DNA of 64,000 nucleotides from Siphonodentalium dalli (Eukaryota > Mollusca > Scaphopoda > Gadilida > Siphonodentaliidae), in the NCBI GenBank assembly GCA_032622095.1, contig CP136068.1, positions 116,611,509 through 116,675,508 on the forward strand, given 5' to 3'. This document shows positions 11,635-23,707 of the stretch, piece after piece; positions within the stretch are counted from its first letter, which is position 1; each line of letters begins with the position of its first letter. A model generated the notes under the pieces. The model was not told the origin of the DNA. It was given only the letters and a program-made list of their open reading frames with translations, and did not search any database. The position numbers and the translations under genes are program-made.

Positions 11635-12836
11635 TAGGGACCGACGAATCGGCAATTTCAACATCGAATCGAATCTCGAATTGAATCACGATAATGATTC
11701 GAAATCGAATCGAATCTTTTTCAAACACTTTAGTAGATTGGCGGTACCGATCAGTGGGGGGTACAAGCAAAAATGGGGACAATTGTCCAATGATTTTATA
11801 ACGTCAGTGAGATAACTCAGATTACGAAGGAGGTTCATTAAACTTAATTTCTATGACATGATATGAACAATATTTAATCAGGGTTTAAACAGTTTAATAT
11901 ATGAGAATGGCACGCCATCATTTCATATTTTTGACACTGCTACTATGCGTGAAGTTCGTGAAAGTAAGCAGTTTGGAACTTTGGAGTCAATGGAGTCTGA
12001 TTCGAGTCATTGCAAACGGAAACTCTTCTGCGCATGTACGCTTCACCCTGTCGCGTGACTTGGCAAACGGGATTACAGGAACTATGTAATGTATAGTATC
12101 CCAACTTGGGCCTGTCCATCGGATCAATTGAGTTGTCATGAAAGCTAAATGGTCATCCATATTCCATTTCCCGGATAACATATTCTGTATAAAGATGTTG
12201 ATCGAATTTAGACACCACATGTTGGAGCCCAGAATGTTTATTTAATATATCGTGTTAAGTTTTAAAATTAAAAAAATATATATTATTTGATTGAGCTGAG
12301 TAACACAATATAGGTTTTTCTGGTATAAGAATATCAAATACCGATATACAAATATGTCTCACAAGTAATTCACTCGCTTCTGCAGCTGTGGCCGGGCAAA
12401 ATCGCCACATTGCTGGTTTTATGTGGTGGAGGAAACCCGTGTGCGCTGCGATTATGGTACAACCGTGATGAACACGCGAACCACCACATGCAGACATACC
12501 AGCAGGTCGCACGAGTAACCCACCGACCTGCCACGAGTAACCGCCTCTGGGACTGGGAGGCCAATATATATATGAGCAGTGGGCTATTGGACAACTTACC
12601 CTGTACACATTGGACCACGAAGTTCCCAGTTGGTCGCGGAAGGAGCCTCAATTTAAGTATTGGGGATATAATTAATGTTTTGTAATTTGTATATATAATG
12701 CAGTCTATTCCCGGCGATAAAGGACTTGTATACAACGATTCGAAATATCCCGAATCACACGTCCGCTTTCGAATCGAATCGAATCGGAACGTAAGATTCG
12801 AAATCGAATCGAATCTCGAAGCTTCGTCGGTTCCTA
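11635..12836. mobile_element. hAT-type element with perfect 8-bp target duplication
   Basis: Termini TAGGGACCGACGAAT and CTTCGTCGGTTCCTA with exact duplication CTGCTGGC on both sides (11627-11634, 12837-12844). Subterminal runs of cgaatcgaat occur at both ends. The 1.2-kb interior has no recognisable transposase. It is inserted in a family G unit. Confidence 0.85.
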
Positions 12837-13188
12837 CTGCTGGCGGACATGTTTTTTAGCCAAACGACCCCAAAATCACTCGTTCCCATCTACAATGTAC
12901 ATGTTAATATTAACATCCATGATAAATATCATGATGATCAGACGAACAGTACGACCTGTAGCCTGTGCCAATGGATTGAATTTTGAAATCCAAGATGGCC
13001 GCCAGCGGCCATGTTTTTTGGCCGTATGACCCCAAAATGACTCGTTCCCATCTACATGTCAATATCAACATTCATGACAAATTTCATAAATATCAGACCA
13101 AAGGTACGACCTGTAGCCCGCGCCAAAGGATTTAGTCATGCAAAGAGTAAAATCCAAGATGGCTGCTGGCGGCCATGTTTTTTAGATG
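12837..13188. repeat. Family G tandem repeat, right part
   Basis: Continues the repeat seen at 5880-6186 and 11505-11634 with units carrying ccaagatggc(c/t)gc and ttagtcatgcaaagagtaaa. It ends near 13188; 13190-13458 holds nothing recognised. Confidence 0.8.
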
Positions 13189-13458
13189 AAACTAATAATG
13201 CGGAATCACATGGGAATCCTTCGTAACTTGTGCAGTAGCTAATTTAATTTTCATAGCAATGGTCCATTCCAGATTCTGCGTTTTGGTAATCTCCACACAG
13301 TTGCTAACCGGAAGTCACATGACAATTTATCCAAAATCCATACCCGCGATCTGAAAATTAACTATTGGATATAGAAAAAAACATATGACATCATTCACCT
13401 GCGCCTAAGGTATAAACTACCACGCTCGCCTGAGTGGATGTTTTTACTGACTACTAAA

Positions 13459-13564
13459 TTTTCAGATAATAATATCAACAAATGGTCGTCTGTTGAACTT
13501 ATTACCTGGACATTTCCTGAGGGATAACTACTCGTCAATGGGTATCTATAATAGAAAGGGTTAA
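13459..13564. mobile_element. TTAA element family E, truncated copy
   Basis: Hairpin cagataat.atatcaacaaa paired with gttgaacttattacctggac, followed by the family E right end atagaaagggTTAA. The terminal TTAA (13561-13564) lies 12 bp from the e17 splice donor (AC at 13577-13578). Confidence 0.7.
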
Positions 13565-13578
13565 TTATCATTACTCAC

Positions 13579-13690
13579 TCAGGTTCACATTTGGCAAATG
13601 CTCCGGTTTTTGGATCGATGCCACAATGTCCATTAAAATTTCCCGTTGGATTGAACTGCTCAAAACATTTATAATCAGCACCTTTACCAG
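13579..13690 (-). CDS. ADAM exon e17: Cys-rich domain, first half
   Basis: Acceptor tctttcag, donor gtgagtaa, 112 nt. It encodes GKGADYKCFEQFNPTGNFNG then HCGIDPKTGAFAKCEPE. The pattern C-[FY]-E-x-x-N-x-x-G-x-x-x-G-x-C-G is the standard ADAM Cys-rich core (CYxxxNxxGxxxGxCG). It enters with two bases of an Ala codon and exits after two bases of Glu. It is squeezed between a family E MITE (12 bp downstream of the donor) and a minisatellite that starts 31 bp upstream of the acceptor. Confidence 0.93.
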
Positions 13691-13720
13691 CTGAAAGAGA
13701 AGAGAATAATTAACTCCCAT

Positions 13721-15236
13721 GATCTGCTTATATAGAGTTATGGTTCTTAGTTACTTTGTATGTTATATAGTACTATGGATCTTGGTTACACAATCAGCCT
13801 ATATTGTAGTATTAGGTTTTTTTTTAACTCAATTATCTGCCCACATAGAGTTATGGTTCTTAGTTACATGTATGTTGTATAGAGTTATGGTTCTTAGTTA
13901 CACTGTATGTTATATAGAGTTAGAGTTATGGTTCTTCGTTACATTGTATGTAGTGCTATGGATCTTTGTTACATAATCTGCCTATACGGTAGTATTAGGG
14001 TTTTAAATTCCATCATCTGCCCACATAGAGTTATGGTTCTTAGTTACATTGTATGTCATATAGAGTTATGGTTCTTAGTTACATTGTATGTTATATAGAG
14101 TTATGGTCTTAGTTACAGTGTATGTTGTATAGAGTTATGGTTCTTAGTTACATTGTATGTTATATAGTGCTATGGATCTTGGTTACACAATCTGCCTATA
14201 TGGTAGTATTAGGGTTTTTAATTCCATTATCTGCCCATATAGAGTTATGCCCATATAGAGTTATGGTTCTTAGTTACATTGGATGTTATATAGTGCTAAG
14301 GATCTTGGTTAAACGATCTGCCTATATGGTAGTATTAGGGTTTTTAATTCCATTATCTGCCCATATAGAGTTATGGTTCTTAGTTACATTGTATGTTATA
14401 TAGTGCTATGGATATTGTTTACACGATCTGCCTATACGGTAGTATTAGGGTATGTTGTATAGAGTTATGGTTCTTAATTACATTGTATGTCATATAGAGT
14501 TATGGTTCTTCGTTACATTGTACGTTACATGGTGCCATGGATCTTGGTTACAGGATCTGCCTATACGGTAGTATTAGGGTTTTTTAAATCCATTATCTGG
14601 CAATATAGAGTTATGGTTCTTAGTTACAGTGTATGTTATATAGAGTTATGGTTCTTAGTTACATTGTATGTTATATAGTGCTATGGACCTTGGTTACACA
14701 ATCTGCCTATATGGTAGTATTAGGGTTTTTAATTCCATTATCTGCCCATATAGAGTTATGGTTCTTAGTTACATTGTATGTTGTATAGAGTTATGGTTCT
14801 CGGTTATAGTGTATGTTACACGTAATATAGTTATGGTTCTTAGTTACATTGTACGTTACATGGTGCCATGGATCTTGGTTACAGGATCTGCCTATACGGT
14901 AGTATTAGGGTTTTTTAAATCCATTATCTGGCAATATAGAGTTATGGTTTTTAGTTACAGTGTATGTTGCATAGAGTTATGGTTCTTAGTTACATTGTAT
15001 GTTATACAGTGGTATGGATCCTGGTTACACAATCTGCCTATATGGTAGTATTAGGGTTTTTAATTTTAATATCTGCCCATATAGAGTTATGGTTCTTAGT
15101 TCCATTGTATGTCATATAGAGTTATGGTTCTTTGTATGTTATATATTGCTATGGATCTTGGTTACACGATCTGCATATATGGTAGGATTAGGGTTTTTAG
15201 TTTTTAGTCTGCCAACACAGAGTTATGGGATCTTAC
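13721..15236. repeat. Composite minisatellite, about 1.5 kb
   Basis: Two alternating unit types: a 38-39-bp unit (agagttatggttcttagtta then cattgtatgttata) and a longer unit adding gctatggatcttggttacac, aatctgcctata and tggtagtattagggtttt. The number of short units between long units varies, so spacing of ctgcctata ranges from about 110 to 214 bp. Absence of stops in one frame gives repetitive ORFs that are by-products. Confidence 0.92.
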
Positions 15237-15377
15237 TTCTTTTTATGATTCACGTGCAACAATTTTAGTTATACGGCACTAAATGTTGTCCATATACAGG
15301 CCTCAGTGATAAAGTCTGGTCACACCAAAGATGAGAATGTGAGGTCCCATAAGATTTGTAAATCTATTTTAGATGTT

Positions 15378-15548
15378 ACATATAAGAGAATACATTGGGC
15401 TAACAATATTTACCTTGACCTTGTAAGCCAGTGCATTAATTCTCTTATAAATGTGATGCTCCCTATTCGTGACACGCATATATAACAAAATGAACTGGCA
15501 CAGATTATTTAATGCTGCACCAGCGCAGCTCCACCATGAAAGGGTTAA
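15378..15548. mobile_element. Family C MITE copy 2, decayed left end
   Basis: Starts inside the first hairpin (tataagagaatacattggg), keeps the tacctTGACCttgtaa spacer, the second hairpin and the right end catgaaagggTTAA. The left TTAA end is not found. Confidence 0.7.
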
Positions 15549-15900
15549 TATCTGACAGGAATTAAACGTTACCCCACATGCTCTAACAGAAATTCAGATA
15601 TTTTTTCTTCATATTGTTCTCATGTATTTAAATCTTATTATATTTCGCGTTGTTGTTTTACTATTTAAATTCCATTTTCATATAGGGACGACAGGGAGCC
15701 GGCCCATTTGCCCATGCCGCTCAAGTACAATATAATCATGTTTACTTTTGAATATTTCACTGATAGCTTTATGTTTGTAAATATTGCACAAATAAACAGT
15801 CAATCTATCAATCTGTCAGGATAATATTCCTGGTTAAATGTGGTTAAATTTCTTTCTTGTCACCTGTTATCACCATGCCGATTAGATCTAAAAGACTCAC

Positions 15901-16015
15901 CTTGACCCCATAACTGTGAACACTGTTTGTTAAGGGTTGGACACATGCCACCCAGACAGTATCCATGACCGTTATTACATGGCATCCCATCCATTATGTA
16001 GTTATTACTTGGACA
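15901..16015 (-). CDS. ADAM exon e16: disintegrin C-terminus into Cys-rich domain
   Basis: Acceptor atcttcag, donor gtgagtct, 115 nt. It opens CPSNNYIMDGMPCNNGHGYC, the classical CPxxxxxxDGxxCxxxxxxC end of the disintegrin domain, then LGGMCPTLNKQCSQLWGQ, the C-x-x-x-x-x-Q-C-x-x-x-[FW]-G start of the ADAM Cys-rich domain. It begins between codons and ends with one base of Ala shared with e17. Confidence 0.95.
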
Positions 16016-16084
16016 CTGAAGATAGAAAAAAATACACAAATTTTTCAAGTAAAGCCTCAAATCAATATTTCTAGCTGCGGGAAA

Positions 16085-16440
16085 TTAGAGGTGGGCTGTC
16101 CGATGGGACTAAGGATACACGCATGGCAGCCAGTGTCAGCCTCTGTCCAAGTTTTTTTAAATATGACAGAAAGATGTAGGAACACAAGCTCAGGCAAATT
16201 TCTGCATTTTGAGTCAAACAAGGGGGAGAACTCCGCAAAAACATTCGGAAAGACTCATAATCACAGGTTCCCATGGTACTAAATATATGTGCCAAGTTTT
16301 AAAAAATTTGAACAATAAATGTAGGAATAAAAGCTCAAACAATGTTGTGTCTACTGAAAGATGGATGACTAGACAGACCGATGGACATCTGATTCCTATA
16401 TACCTGCCCCATAACTTGTTATGGAGGGGTATAATAAGAA
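16085..16440. repeat. Dispersed repeat family K (ending in ggggtataa)
   Basis: Contains gggggagaactc, catggtactaaatat, gtaggaataaaagct, gacagaccgatggacatctg and a 3' end ggaggggtataat. Related pieces occur at 28925-29345, 40635-40860 and 48960-49200. Similar sequences are common in molluscs as far as I recall; no coding content. Confidence 0.6.
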
Positions 16441-17116
16441 AACTGCAGGAGGGCATCATCAAAGGTGAAAGAAACCAAGATTATTATCTTGAAATAGAAC
16501 TTTAAAGACATATTATTTGCTTATTGTACAACTTCAAACTGATATAATACGACTCGACCATTACACCCATTTGAAGAATGTATCACTAAACTATTATTGT
16601 CGAAATATTCAACAACAATTGATGTACCATTTTGTAAAACACAACATCTGAACTACACTTAGTGCCCCCCACCGAATTATTATTTAATAGACTCTCGTTA
16701 ACAGTCCTTAAGTATCTCTGTTATATTCACCTACACTGTATTCTACCCGTCGTACCACAGCCTGACATATCCAAAAGACCTTGTTATATTCATGTGTTTA
16801 ATAGGTACCATTCATAGCGGACATCCATGTAAGTATTCCAGAACTTGTCCTCCAATCAATTATATGTAATGTATTCTCCTTACATTATTATAATTAAAAT
16901 ATGTTTTAATAAAATCAGAACTACACAAAAAAGTAAACAAACAGTCCACCATTCATCCCGAAAAAACCGTGGATAAATAAACGAGACTGATTTTGCTATA
17001 TTTGATTTTTATGATAGAATAATGTTATGTGCTGGAAATTTTGAGACAAAATTAATTTAAATACCTGCTTTAGCAAGTTATTCGCTGTGCACCCCCCAGT
17101 GGAGTGTTTCACATAC
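16441..17116. other. Intron sequence with nothing recognised
   Basis: Low-complexity AT-rich sequence; no repeat family or reading frame supported. Confidence 0.5.
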
Positions 17117-17542
17117 AAGCCTGAGTTTAGTGTGCCTGTCATTAGCAGAATGAGGTCCCCAGAGGGTGAATTTACACTAAATTTACCCTCTGGGGGACCT
17201 CATTCTGCATGGCCTCATCTGCTATGGGAGACATATACTCAGATTGAAGTTCCCAAATGGTGAATATTGTGATGTACACCCATTGGCAACCTCAATTATA
17301 CAATGTGTCGTCTGCCAATTTGGGGATATAGAGACACTAAACTAAAGAATAAATAGAATCTATGTGAAGAAGTTTCTTAATAAGATAATAAAGAAACTTT
17401 CCAGAGAAGATGAGGCCTAAGCAGAATGAAGTTCCCAGAGGGTGAATTTAGTGATGCTAGCCTGCTATGCGGAATAGCGTCACTAAATTCACCCTCTGGG
17501 TACCTCATTCTGCAAATGACAGGCACACTAAACACAGGCTTG
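17117..17542. mobile_element. Twin-hairpin element, family F copy 1
   Basis: Outer inverted ends (aagcctgagtttagtgtgcc) enclose two hairpins built from gcagaatgaggtccccagag and ggtgaattta, at about 17145-17205 and 17415-17515, separated by a conserved spacer containing tctgccaatttggggatata and ctcccatag-like sequence. No TTAA or TA duplication was fixed with certainty. Confidence 0.82.
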
Positions 17543-18105
17543 ATCACATCACTTTAATCAGCTGATCCATGTGAGATTTTTCAACAAACCAGATTACTGT
17601 ATCAATCAGTTCTAATTAAAATTGGACTCTCGAACAAGCTATGCAAGCGATAGAGTCAAAATGAATACACTATCATTCATTTTACCTCCGCTATAAAATG
17701 TTCCTGACGTCACAGAGCATAAACAGTTTTACGATGGACAGATATCTCCTTTTGTTTCACAAATAACAAAACAGTTTTATTGCTTGCTGTCCTTTTCTTA
17801 ATGACTTTTTTGTGTTGTATCATTGTATAACAGAATATCATATCAATCTGGACTGTTTGGGCACATTTATTATCCACAGCCATATGTTTTCATGGGAGGA
17901 TACCAGGTCTTTAGATTAGTGTAATTTTGGCACATCAGGGCAAACGATGGCTTGGCATGGTAGGTTGATAAAATTAATAAAAATTGGACCAAAATACATA
18001 AAATCCTTGCATTCGATTTCCGAGAATTATGGTTTCAGGATAATTTGTCATTGATATCATGCAATATAGAATCAATTAAATGTTTCTCAGTACCACAGGT
18101 ATATC

Positions 18106-18320
18106 TAGTAATGCCCTAAATAATTGACTCCTTAACTTCAGCAGAATTATAGGTAATTTTTCAGGATTTAGTCAGAAATATGGCTTGTTGCCATTCACCG
18201 GAAAGCTCTTTCTGAGAACTTTCCGATGAATGGCAACAAGCCATATTTCCGACTAAATCCTGAAAAATTACGAATAATTCTACTGTGGTTAAGGAGCCGA
18301 TTATTTCGGGCATTACTGTA
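18106..18320. mobile_element. Palindromic MITE, family A copy 4
   Basis: Full-length foldback ending GCATTACTGTA at 18320; left tip diverged (tctagtaatgccc). Confidence 0.83.
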
Positions 18321-18569
18321 AACGGCTATGAAATGGCACAAATTCCAATGTCATGTTAATCGTGGGCATATTTACGTATATTGGGCACAGCGTTTACCTA
18401 CTTTAATTTATAAAGGCCTGATGGGAATATAAAGGCCTGATGGGAGCTTTTAAATTCAATTTGTATGGGACCTGTGTAAACTATTGATCAAAGTAAAGTT
18501 ATGGATAAATATGGGATAAAACCACAATAAGTCTTCAAGAAATTTCACTGGGTTTGAAAAGTTACTTAC

Positions 18570-18650
18570 TTCTCCATTGATCCCATCACAAAATTCAGGA
18601 ACATCACACTCTGAGAAATTAGCTCTGCACATGTGAGCATTGGATAAAGC
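18570..18650 (-). CDS. ADAM exon e15: disintegrin loop
   Basis: Acceptor aattttag, donor gtaagtaa, 81 nt, codon-phased at both ends. It encodes ALSNAHMCRANFSECDVPEF then CDGINGE. CRANFSECDVPEFC is the disintegrin loop (CRxxxxxCDxxEfC), the integrin-contacting region in classical ADAMs; there is no RGD. It carries an N-F-S glycosylation site inside the loop, which could affect binding. Confidence 0.95.
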
Positions 18651-19293
18651 CTAAAATTAACAAAACAAAAAATGTTAACTCAGAAGGTCAGTCCCAATTT
18701 TAAATTCTAAAATAAGTCAAAGTTGGATTATAAATTATCGGAAACTTTAGTTTAAATAGACATTGAATTTTATCTACCATTAACATACTGTCATTCTCTG
18801 TAGTTGGGGAGAGCAGTAATCTCAATATTTGAACAAAGAATTGTCAGAAATCATCATCAATTTAATCTGCAACATAAAGATTCCAGAATATGGATTTGAT
18901 TCAATCAAGATTAAAATCCATTAATGGACCAGATTCAATTTCAACTTGAATGATAAATTATGTTATTCCAAGGGCGCATGATCATAGAAAGTGTATTCTT
19001 TGAAAAGTGCATCGACTCTAGAACTAGAGGGCACAGTTATAAATAACAAATAGACCAATAAAGGAAGGACGTTCGGCTGAACTTCTTTTCGCAGCAAATT
19101 TTAAACTGTTGGAATAATCTGACCAGTTTGTGGTAGACTTACATAACCTCGACAAATTCAAAGATCCCTTAGATGCTCACCTGTGGATTATGAGATATGA
19201 TTTTGTTGACTAGTGTTACTTAACTTTGATCGGATAAAACTCACAGTGACTTACTTCCATATATGTGTATGTATATGTATGTATGATACTCAC

Positions 19294-19383
19294 GGTACAG
19301 TTATGACAGCATGGTCCGGTCCTACACTGTGCCCAGTACTTCAGCAGACATGTGTTCACGTCACAGCATGTGTCCATACACTC
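19294..19383 (-). CDS. ADAM exon e14: disintegrin domain, central part
   Basis: Acceptor gtttcag, donor gtgagtat, 90 nt, codon-phased at both ends. It encodes ECMDTCCDVNTCLLKYWAQC then RTGPCCHNCT, the ECxxxCCxxxxCxLxxxAxCxxGxCCxxC signature of the disintegrin domain with all expected cysteines. N-C-T is a possible glycosylation site. Confidence 0.95.
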
Positions 19384-19526
19384 CTGAAACAAAATCATAT
19401 GGTCAGATTTCAACTGTTGTGTAGAGATGATACAAATCTTCATAGGTTTGAATTGTCTTAGAGTCAAAATGATAGGAGGAGTTGATTACAGAGGCTACCA
19501 CCCTCCCTCTCCACCCCACTTTCTCG

Positions 19527-19660
19527 TACACCAGATTCTGGGAGTTTTGGAGCTGCATGCAGGATTCCACCTGTATATCGTACACTGGATTCCGGGAGTT
19601 TTAAAGCCATACACAAGATTCTGTCTGTATATCGTACACTGGATGCCAAAGCCATAAATG
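19527..19660. repeat. 54-bp tandem repeat, about 2.3 copies
   Basis: cgtacac(c/t)(a/g)gattc(t/c)gggagtttt recurs at about 19527 and 19581, each followed by c(t/c)tgtatat, with a partial third copy at about 19635. Confidence 0.85.
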
Positions 19661-19965
19661 GATCCAGTGATTCCAGTCTATAGAGAAATTCAACAATTCA
19701 GTCATTTTATTTCATATTCGCCAGAATCTTGTGCTTTCCAAATTGAGTAAATACATAGATATTAATTAATAAGCTCACTACAAAGATCACTAGGGTAACG
19801 TGGTTCATACCCATATGCCATACTGTATCTAAAGTTTGGGCCAATATATCATGGATGCCAAGGGATAGTACCCTGTTTACTCTATTTCACTTGCCAAAAT
19901 CCATACAAGTCAAAAATGCTTGGTTTTCAAAAAAAAATTGCATACTTTCAGGTAAATTTGTGGTG

Positions 19966-20293
19966 AAAAGTCATACTGGATCAGGTCATATTGGACGAGA
20001 CACGCAGTGTCAAGTCTAATATGACTTTTCACAACACCCTGGATGAGTACAAGAAAAACACATACTGTACACAACATTGTACAATGACATTTTTATTATC
20101 CATCAGTATGTTTATAAATTTTTTGGGAATACAAATATTGTATAATAACAGGATGTGCATGTACTTGTATACTTCCCAATAGATTTACAGCGCTTTGATA
20201 AGAATTACTTTGTGACGTAAACCGGAGTCCCGATAAATTTGATAAAAGACATATTGGACTCAATTTGAGTGCAATATGACTTTCGGGACTCCT
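19966..20293. repeat. Two short hairpins with related stems
   Basis: gtgaaaagtcatac...gtctaatatgacttttcac (about 19966-20035) and ggagtcccgataaa...tgactttcgggactcc (about 20225-20292) are inverted pairs sharing the tcatattggac motif. They may be ends of a small foldback element. Confidence 0.6.
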
Positions 20294-20429
20294 GTGATGA
20301 CAGGTAGTATAGTCCTGACACTTTCGGAGTCAACTATGACTTTTCCCCAGATTATCATGTGACGGCGTTTGCCTAATCAGAAATAGTGTTAGTAAAGGGA
20401 TGGATAATAATAACAATTAATATATATAC

Positions 20430-20501
20430 CTCTTGAGATCCACAGTCACATTCTTCTCCACGCTCTAAAACCTTGTTACCACACTGTTGTGTGAATGAGT
20501 T
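20430..20501 (-). CDS. ADAM exon e13: start of disintegrin domain
   Basis: Acceptor catttacag, donor gtatatat, 72 nt, codon-phased at both ends. It encodes NSFTQQCGNKVLERGEECDC then GSQE: CGNxxxExGEECDCG is the unmistakable disintegrin N-terminal motif. It joins LLEKPS from e12, the usual end of the metalloprotease domain. Confidence 0.96.
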
Positions 20502-20584
20502 CTGTAAATGAAGATGAAAGCCTATTAAATATAAAATAATGAAGGAATGGGTCATACCCACATGGACTGAAGACTTGATGCTTG

Positions 20585-20965
20585 AAGGGCCCTGTGCCAA
20601 TGCATTCTCTTATATATGCGAGTCGACCATAGGTCGCCTCGCATATATAAGAGAATGCATTGGCTTAACACATTAAAAATTATAAAATTGTTAAAGAATG
20701 TAAGAAAAAATGGTAAAAAGTGTTAAAAAAAGATTTTTTTTAGGCCAATGCATTCTCTTATATATGCGAGGCGACCTATGGTCGACTCGCATATATAAGA
20801 GAATGCATTGGCACAGGGCATAACTGTAACTATCACAATGTGGTCAAGGAGCCGGTTCCAATGATATCCATATTTGTATGGTTCTATTGAGACAGACCGA
20901 AGTTATTTTAGGCTGTTGAAGCTTTATTTGGCCGGTTTTGGCCGGTTTGTTAGGTAAAGGGTTAA
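20585..20965 (-). mobile_element. TTAA MITE family B copy 2, reverse orientation
   Basis: Both AATGCATTCTCTTATATATG hairpins and the aagcttcaacag-type side region are present in inverse orientation; the end with TTAACCCTTTACCCAACA is truncated to gaagggcc. The other end is ggtaaagggTTAA at 20962-20965, which also serves as the duplication of the next element. Confidence 0.83.
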
Positions 20966-22954
20966 AGGCCCACTTAATTTTCGAATGCCCAGATAACATT
21001 ATACACAACATATTCCATATTATATACCAGTTTTAAAGATACGGGTATAGGTTTTAAAATAGTCACATCCACTAAAACCGCCATAAACAGAAATAATATT
21101 ATATAATACAAATCATAAATATACGTACATTGCATGTTATTGTCACGTTTGTACCCTTGGTTATGTAAACAAACGTCAAGAACATTACGTTACGTTTTTT
21201 ATAGACAAACACTTGGAACTACAGTATCGTCCACTGAAAATGATCGGTTGCGCTGTGGAATGCATAGATAAAACTATTGGCGCAATCAACAATCGCATTC
21301 AAATCACACCAAATATTATTTTAATCGACCCATTCTACCCGCTGTCAGTTCAAAATCTAGCTAATCCACATTACTTCATGAATACAAAATGTTCAGACAG
21401 AAAATGTGTACAAAATATAATTGTTCTTTCAAAGAGATGAATATTTTTTAATCCAGTTAGTATTTTCTCCAAACCAAAATATGGTCATACATAACAAATA
21501 AGGAATATTACTTATTGAGTCGTATTGTGAGTTGTAAGTTGTACGTGCACAAAATTACGCGTTTTACAACCGACATATAAAGTGCGCGAATCTAAATAAG
21601 GAAAGGCACAATAATGTGATTCTGCTTACAAACAATCAGTGTTCGCGCTGGACCGAAAAAAACTTTAGCCAAATGAAAATTTTATTAGCCAAATGAAAAA
21701 AACTTTAGCCAAATTAAAAAAAAACTATGGCCAAATTAAATCATCGTTTTCTGGTCGGTTCACAATTAATGACTAAAACGTCAAATCTAACAGACACAGG
21801 TAAAATATACAATAATTTAACTAATTTTGATGAACTAGAAATATTTTTATATTTATAATTTATTAAAAATTTATTAATCTTTATGTGAAAGAGTGATTTG
21901 GGGGGGGGGGGGGGGGGGGGCTAACCCGGGATTGTCCTTCTTAATATCATTAATATTTTTTTATCAATGTTTTATATCAATATCATTTTTTAAATCATTA
22001 AACATTAATTATCCTTGCGAAAATATTTAAGTGACATCTGGAAACTAATAACTTAATATTGTTACGCCATTATCACATTACAATCTGTCATAAAAGCATG
22101 CATATTATTTTGAATGTATCGGTATTGACGACAAATAGCCACAAAATATCTGTCGTGATTCACATTTGGCTGATTAAGATATTGTCTTACACTTGGTGCT
22201 CATAAACCTTGACCGTCATAAATACAATGTCATCATAAACATGCATTGTGCAGGAGTCCCGTGAGTGACCAGACAGACAATGGGGGATTAGCGGATTATA
22301 TGTAAAATAATGATTTTTTGCTGTTTTGTGCAGAGTGACGGGTTTCCCTTTGTACTGCATGTCCGCGATCGGGTTTCCCTTTGTACAGTCAGCGATATAT
22401 TCCTACTTATACGATGTTTTCGGACTAGATCGTTCACATCACAGAATTGAAAACCCACTTGCCAAAAATTCATGCTTTCAGTCTCCATTTGGGATCAAAA
22501 AAAGTTTAGCCAAAATTTTAGCCAAATGAAATTTTTATTAGCCAAATTCGAAAAATATTAGCCATTGGCTAATTTGGCTACCGACAGCGCGAACACTGCA
22601 AACAATCTACTGTGCTTTTTGCAAGAAACTAAACAGACGACCTGCGTGTTTTGTGAATAATATCACATTTTTATAATTTATGCAGAGGAAATTATCATGA
22701 TTTGATAATGTTATTTCTAAATTATAACCTACAACAAAGGCCGCCAGTCCCTTTAAGAGGAACCAAAAAATAAATATATTCCATCAAAATATGGAACAGC
22801 TGTGCCCTTAAGGCATCCACCAAGTGGAGGTTCAGTTTATTCGACCGAATAAGTTGATAATACAATGTTTTGGAGCTTCCTCTTTTTCAATGGTATTTAA
22901 TGTGGAATATGTTGTAGATAATGTGATCTGGTGATTCGAAAATTAAGTGGGGCT
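20966..22954. mobile_element. TTAA-flanked element of 2 kb with hAT insertion
   Basis: Inverted ends AGGCCCACTTAATTTTCGAA (left) and the inverse of AGCCCCACTTAATTTTCGAA (right) extend about 55 bp further through ccagataacattat and acaacatattcca. TTAA lies on both sides (20962-20965, 22955-22958). Without the nested insertion it would be about 1 kb. A 75-codon frame at 21213-21440 is not recognised. Confidence 0.78.
21637..22598. mobile_element. hAT-type element nested in the TTAA element
   Basis: Termini CAGTGTTCGCGCTG and CAGCGCGAACACTG with perfect 8-bp duplication CAAACAAT (21629-21636, 22599-22606). Subterminal repeats of ttagccaaatgaaa occur at both ends. No transposase fragment recognised; contains a run of 21 G. 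Confidence 0.88.
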
Positions 22955-23082
22955 TTAAAATAAGCTTGGAATGGATATTATTTTCTAGTGAATTACCTCC
23001 GCTAAATATAAATTCAGCTGTTATAGCTATGATTGACAAGTTCTCAATGTCAATATTATCACAGATTTCAAGAAAGTAAATA

Positions 23083-23487
23083 GGCCTGAAAATATGGTGC
23101 TGGACATTGCAGTATGAGGTCCCCACACAGTGGGCTATCATCACTAAATTCACCTTCTGGGGACCTCATTCTGCTTAGGCCTCATTTTCTCTGGAAAGTA
23201 TCTTTATTATCAAATTAACACGTTTTTTAATTTCTTTTTTTTTAGTTTAGTTCTCTATATCCCCAAATTGGCAGACAGCACAATGCATAATCAAGGTGCC
23301 CAATGGGTGCACATCACCATCCTTACCATCTGGGACAGGGCTTAAAATCTGTGTCTAGGTCTCCCATAGCAGATGAGGCCATGCAGAATGAGTGATGTTA
23401 GCCCCTGTGCAGGGTACGGTACGTCACTAAATTCACACTCTGGGGACATCATTCTGGAAATGTCCAGAACCATATTTTCGGGTCTGA
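23083..23487. mobile_element. Twin-hairpin element, family F copy 2, variant ends
   Basis: Two ggtgaattta/taaattcacc hairpins and the family F spacer (ccccaaattggcagacagca). The outer ends differ: aggcctgaaaatatggtgct on the left and its inverse at about 23463-23487. Confidence 0.78.
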
Positions 23488-23707
23488 AAGTATGCACTAA
23501 CTTAGCTAAACTTTTGTTGTGAGTTCTATAAACCGATTGCATTTATTATCATCCAATTGGCTAGAACCCTGAATAAATCTTGAATATTTCATAAATAACA
23601 TCAGAAACTGTATAATGACTGTCTTATAAATTATGTCTATTTCTGACCAATTTCTGGTGGGAAATGTAGTAGTCAGCATAATAAACACAAGTTTGCCTGA
23701 AACTCAC

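Noticed and set aside
11901-12089. Short frame with signal-peptide-like start (MARHHFIFLTLLLCV)
   Set aside because: Lies inside a hAT-type element, 62 codons, no conserved features and not linked to other exons.
14668-15048. Repetitive open frame of 126 codons (YRVMVLSYIVCYIE-type)
   Set aside because: It is the minisatellite read in a frame without stops; unit-length changes shift it repeatedly.
13721-15236. Regular repeats as a CRISPR array
   Set aside because: Units are contiguous minisatellite repeats without unique spacers; the genome is eukaryotic.
16545-16557. taatacgactcg resembling a phage T7 promoter
   Set aside because: Only the first part matches and the setting is an animal intron.
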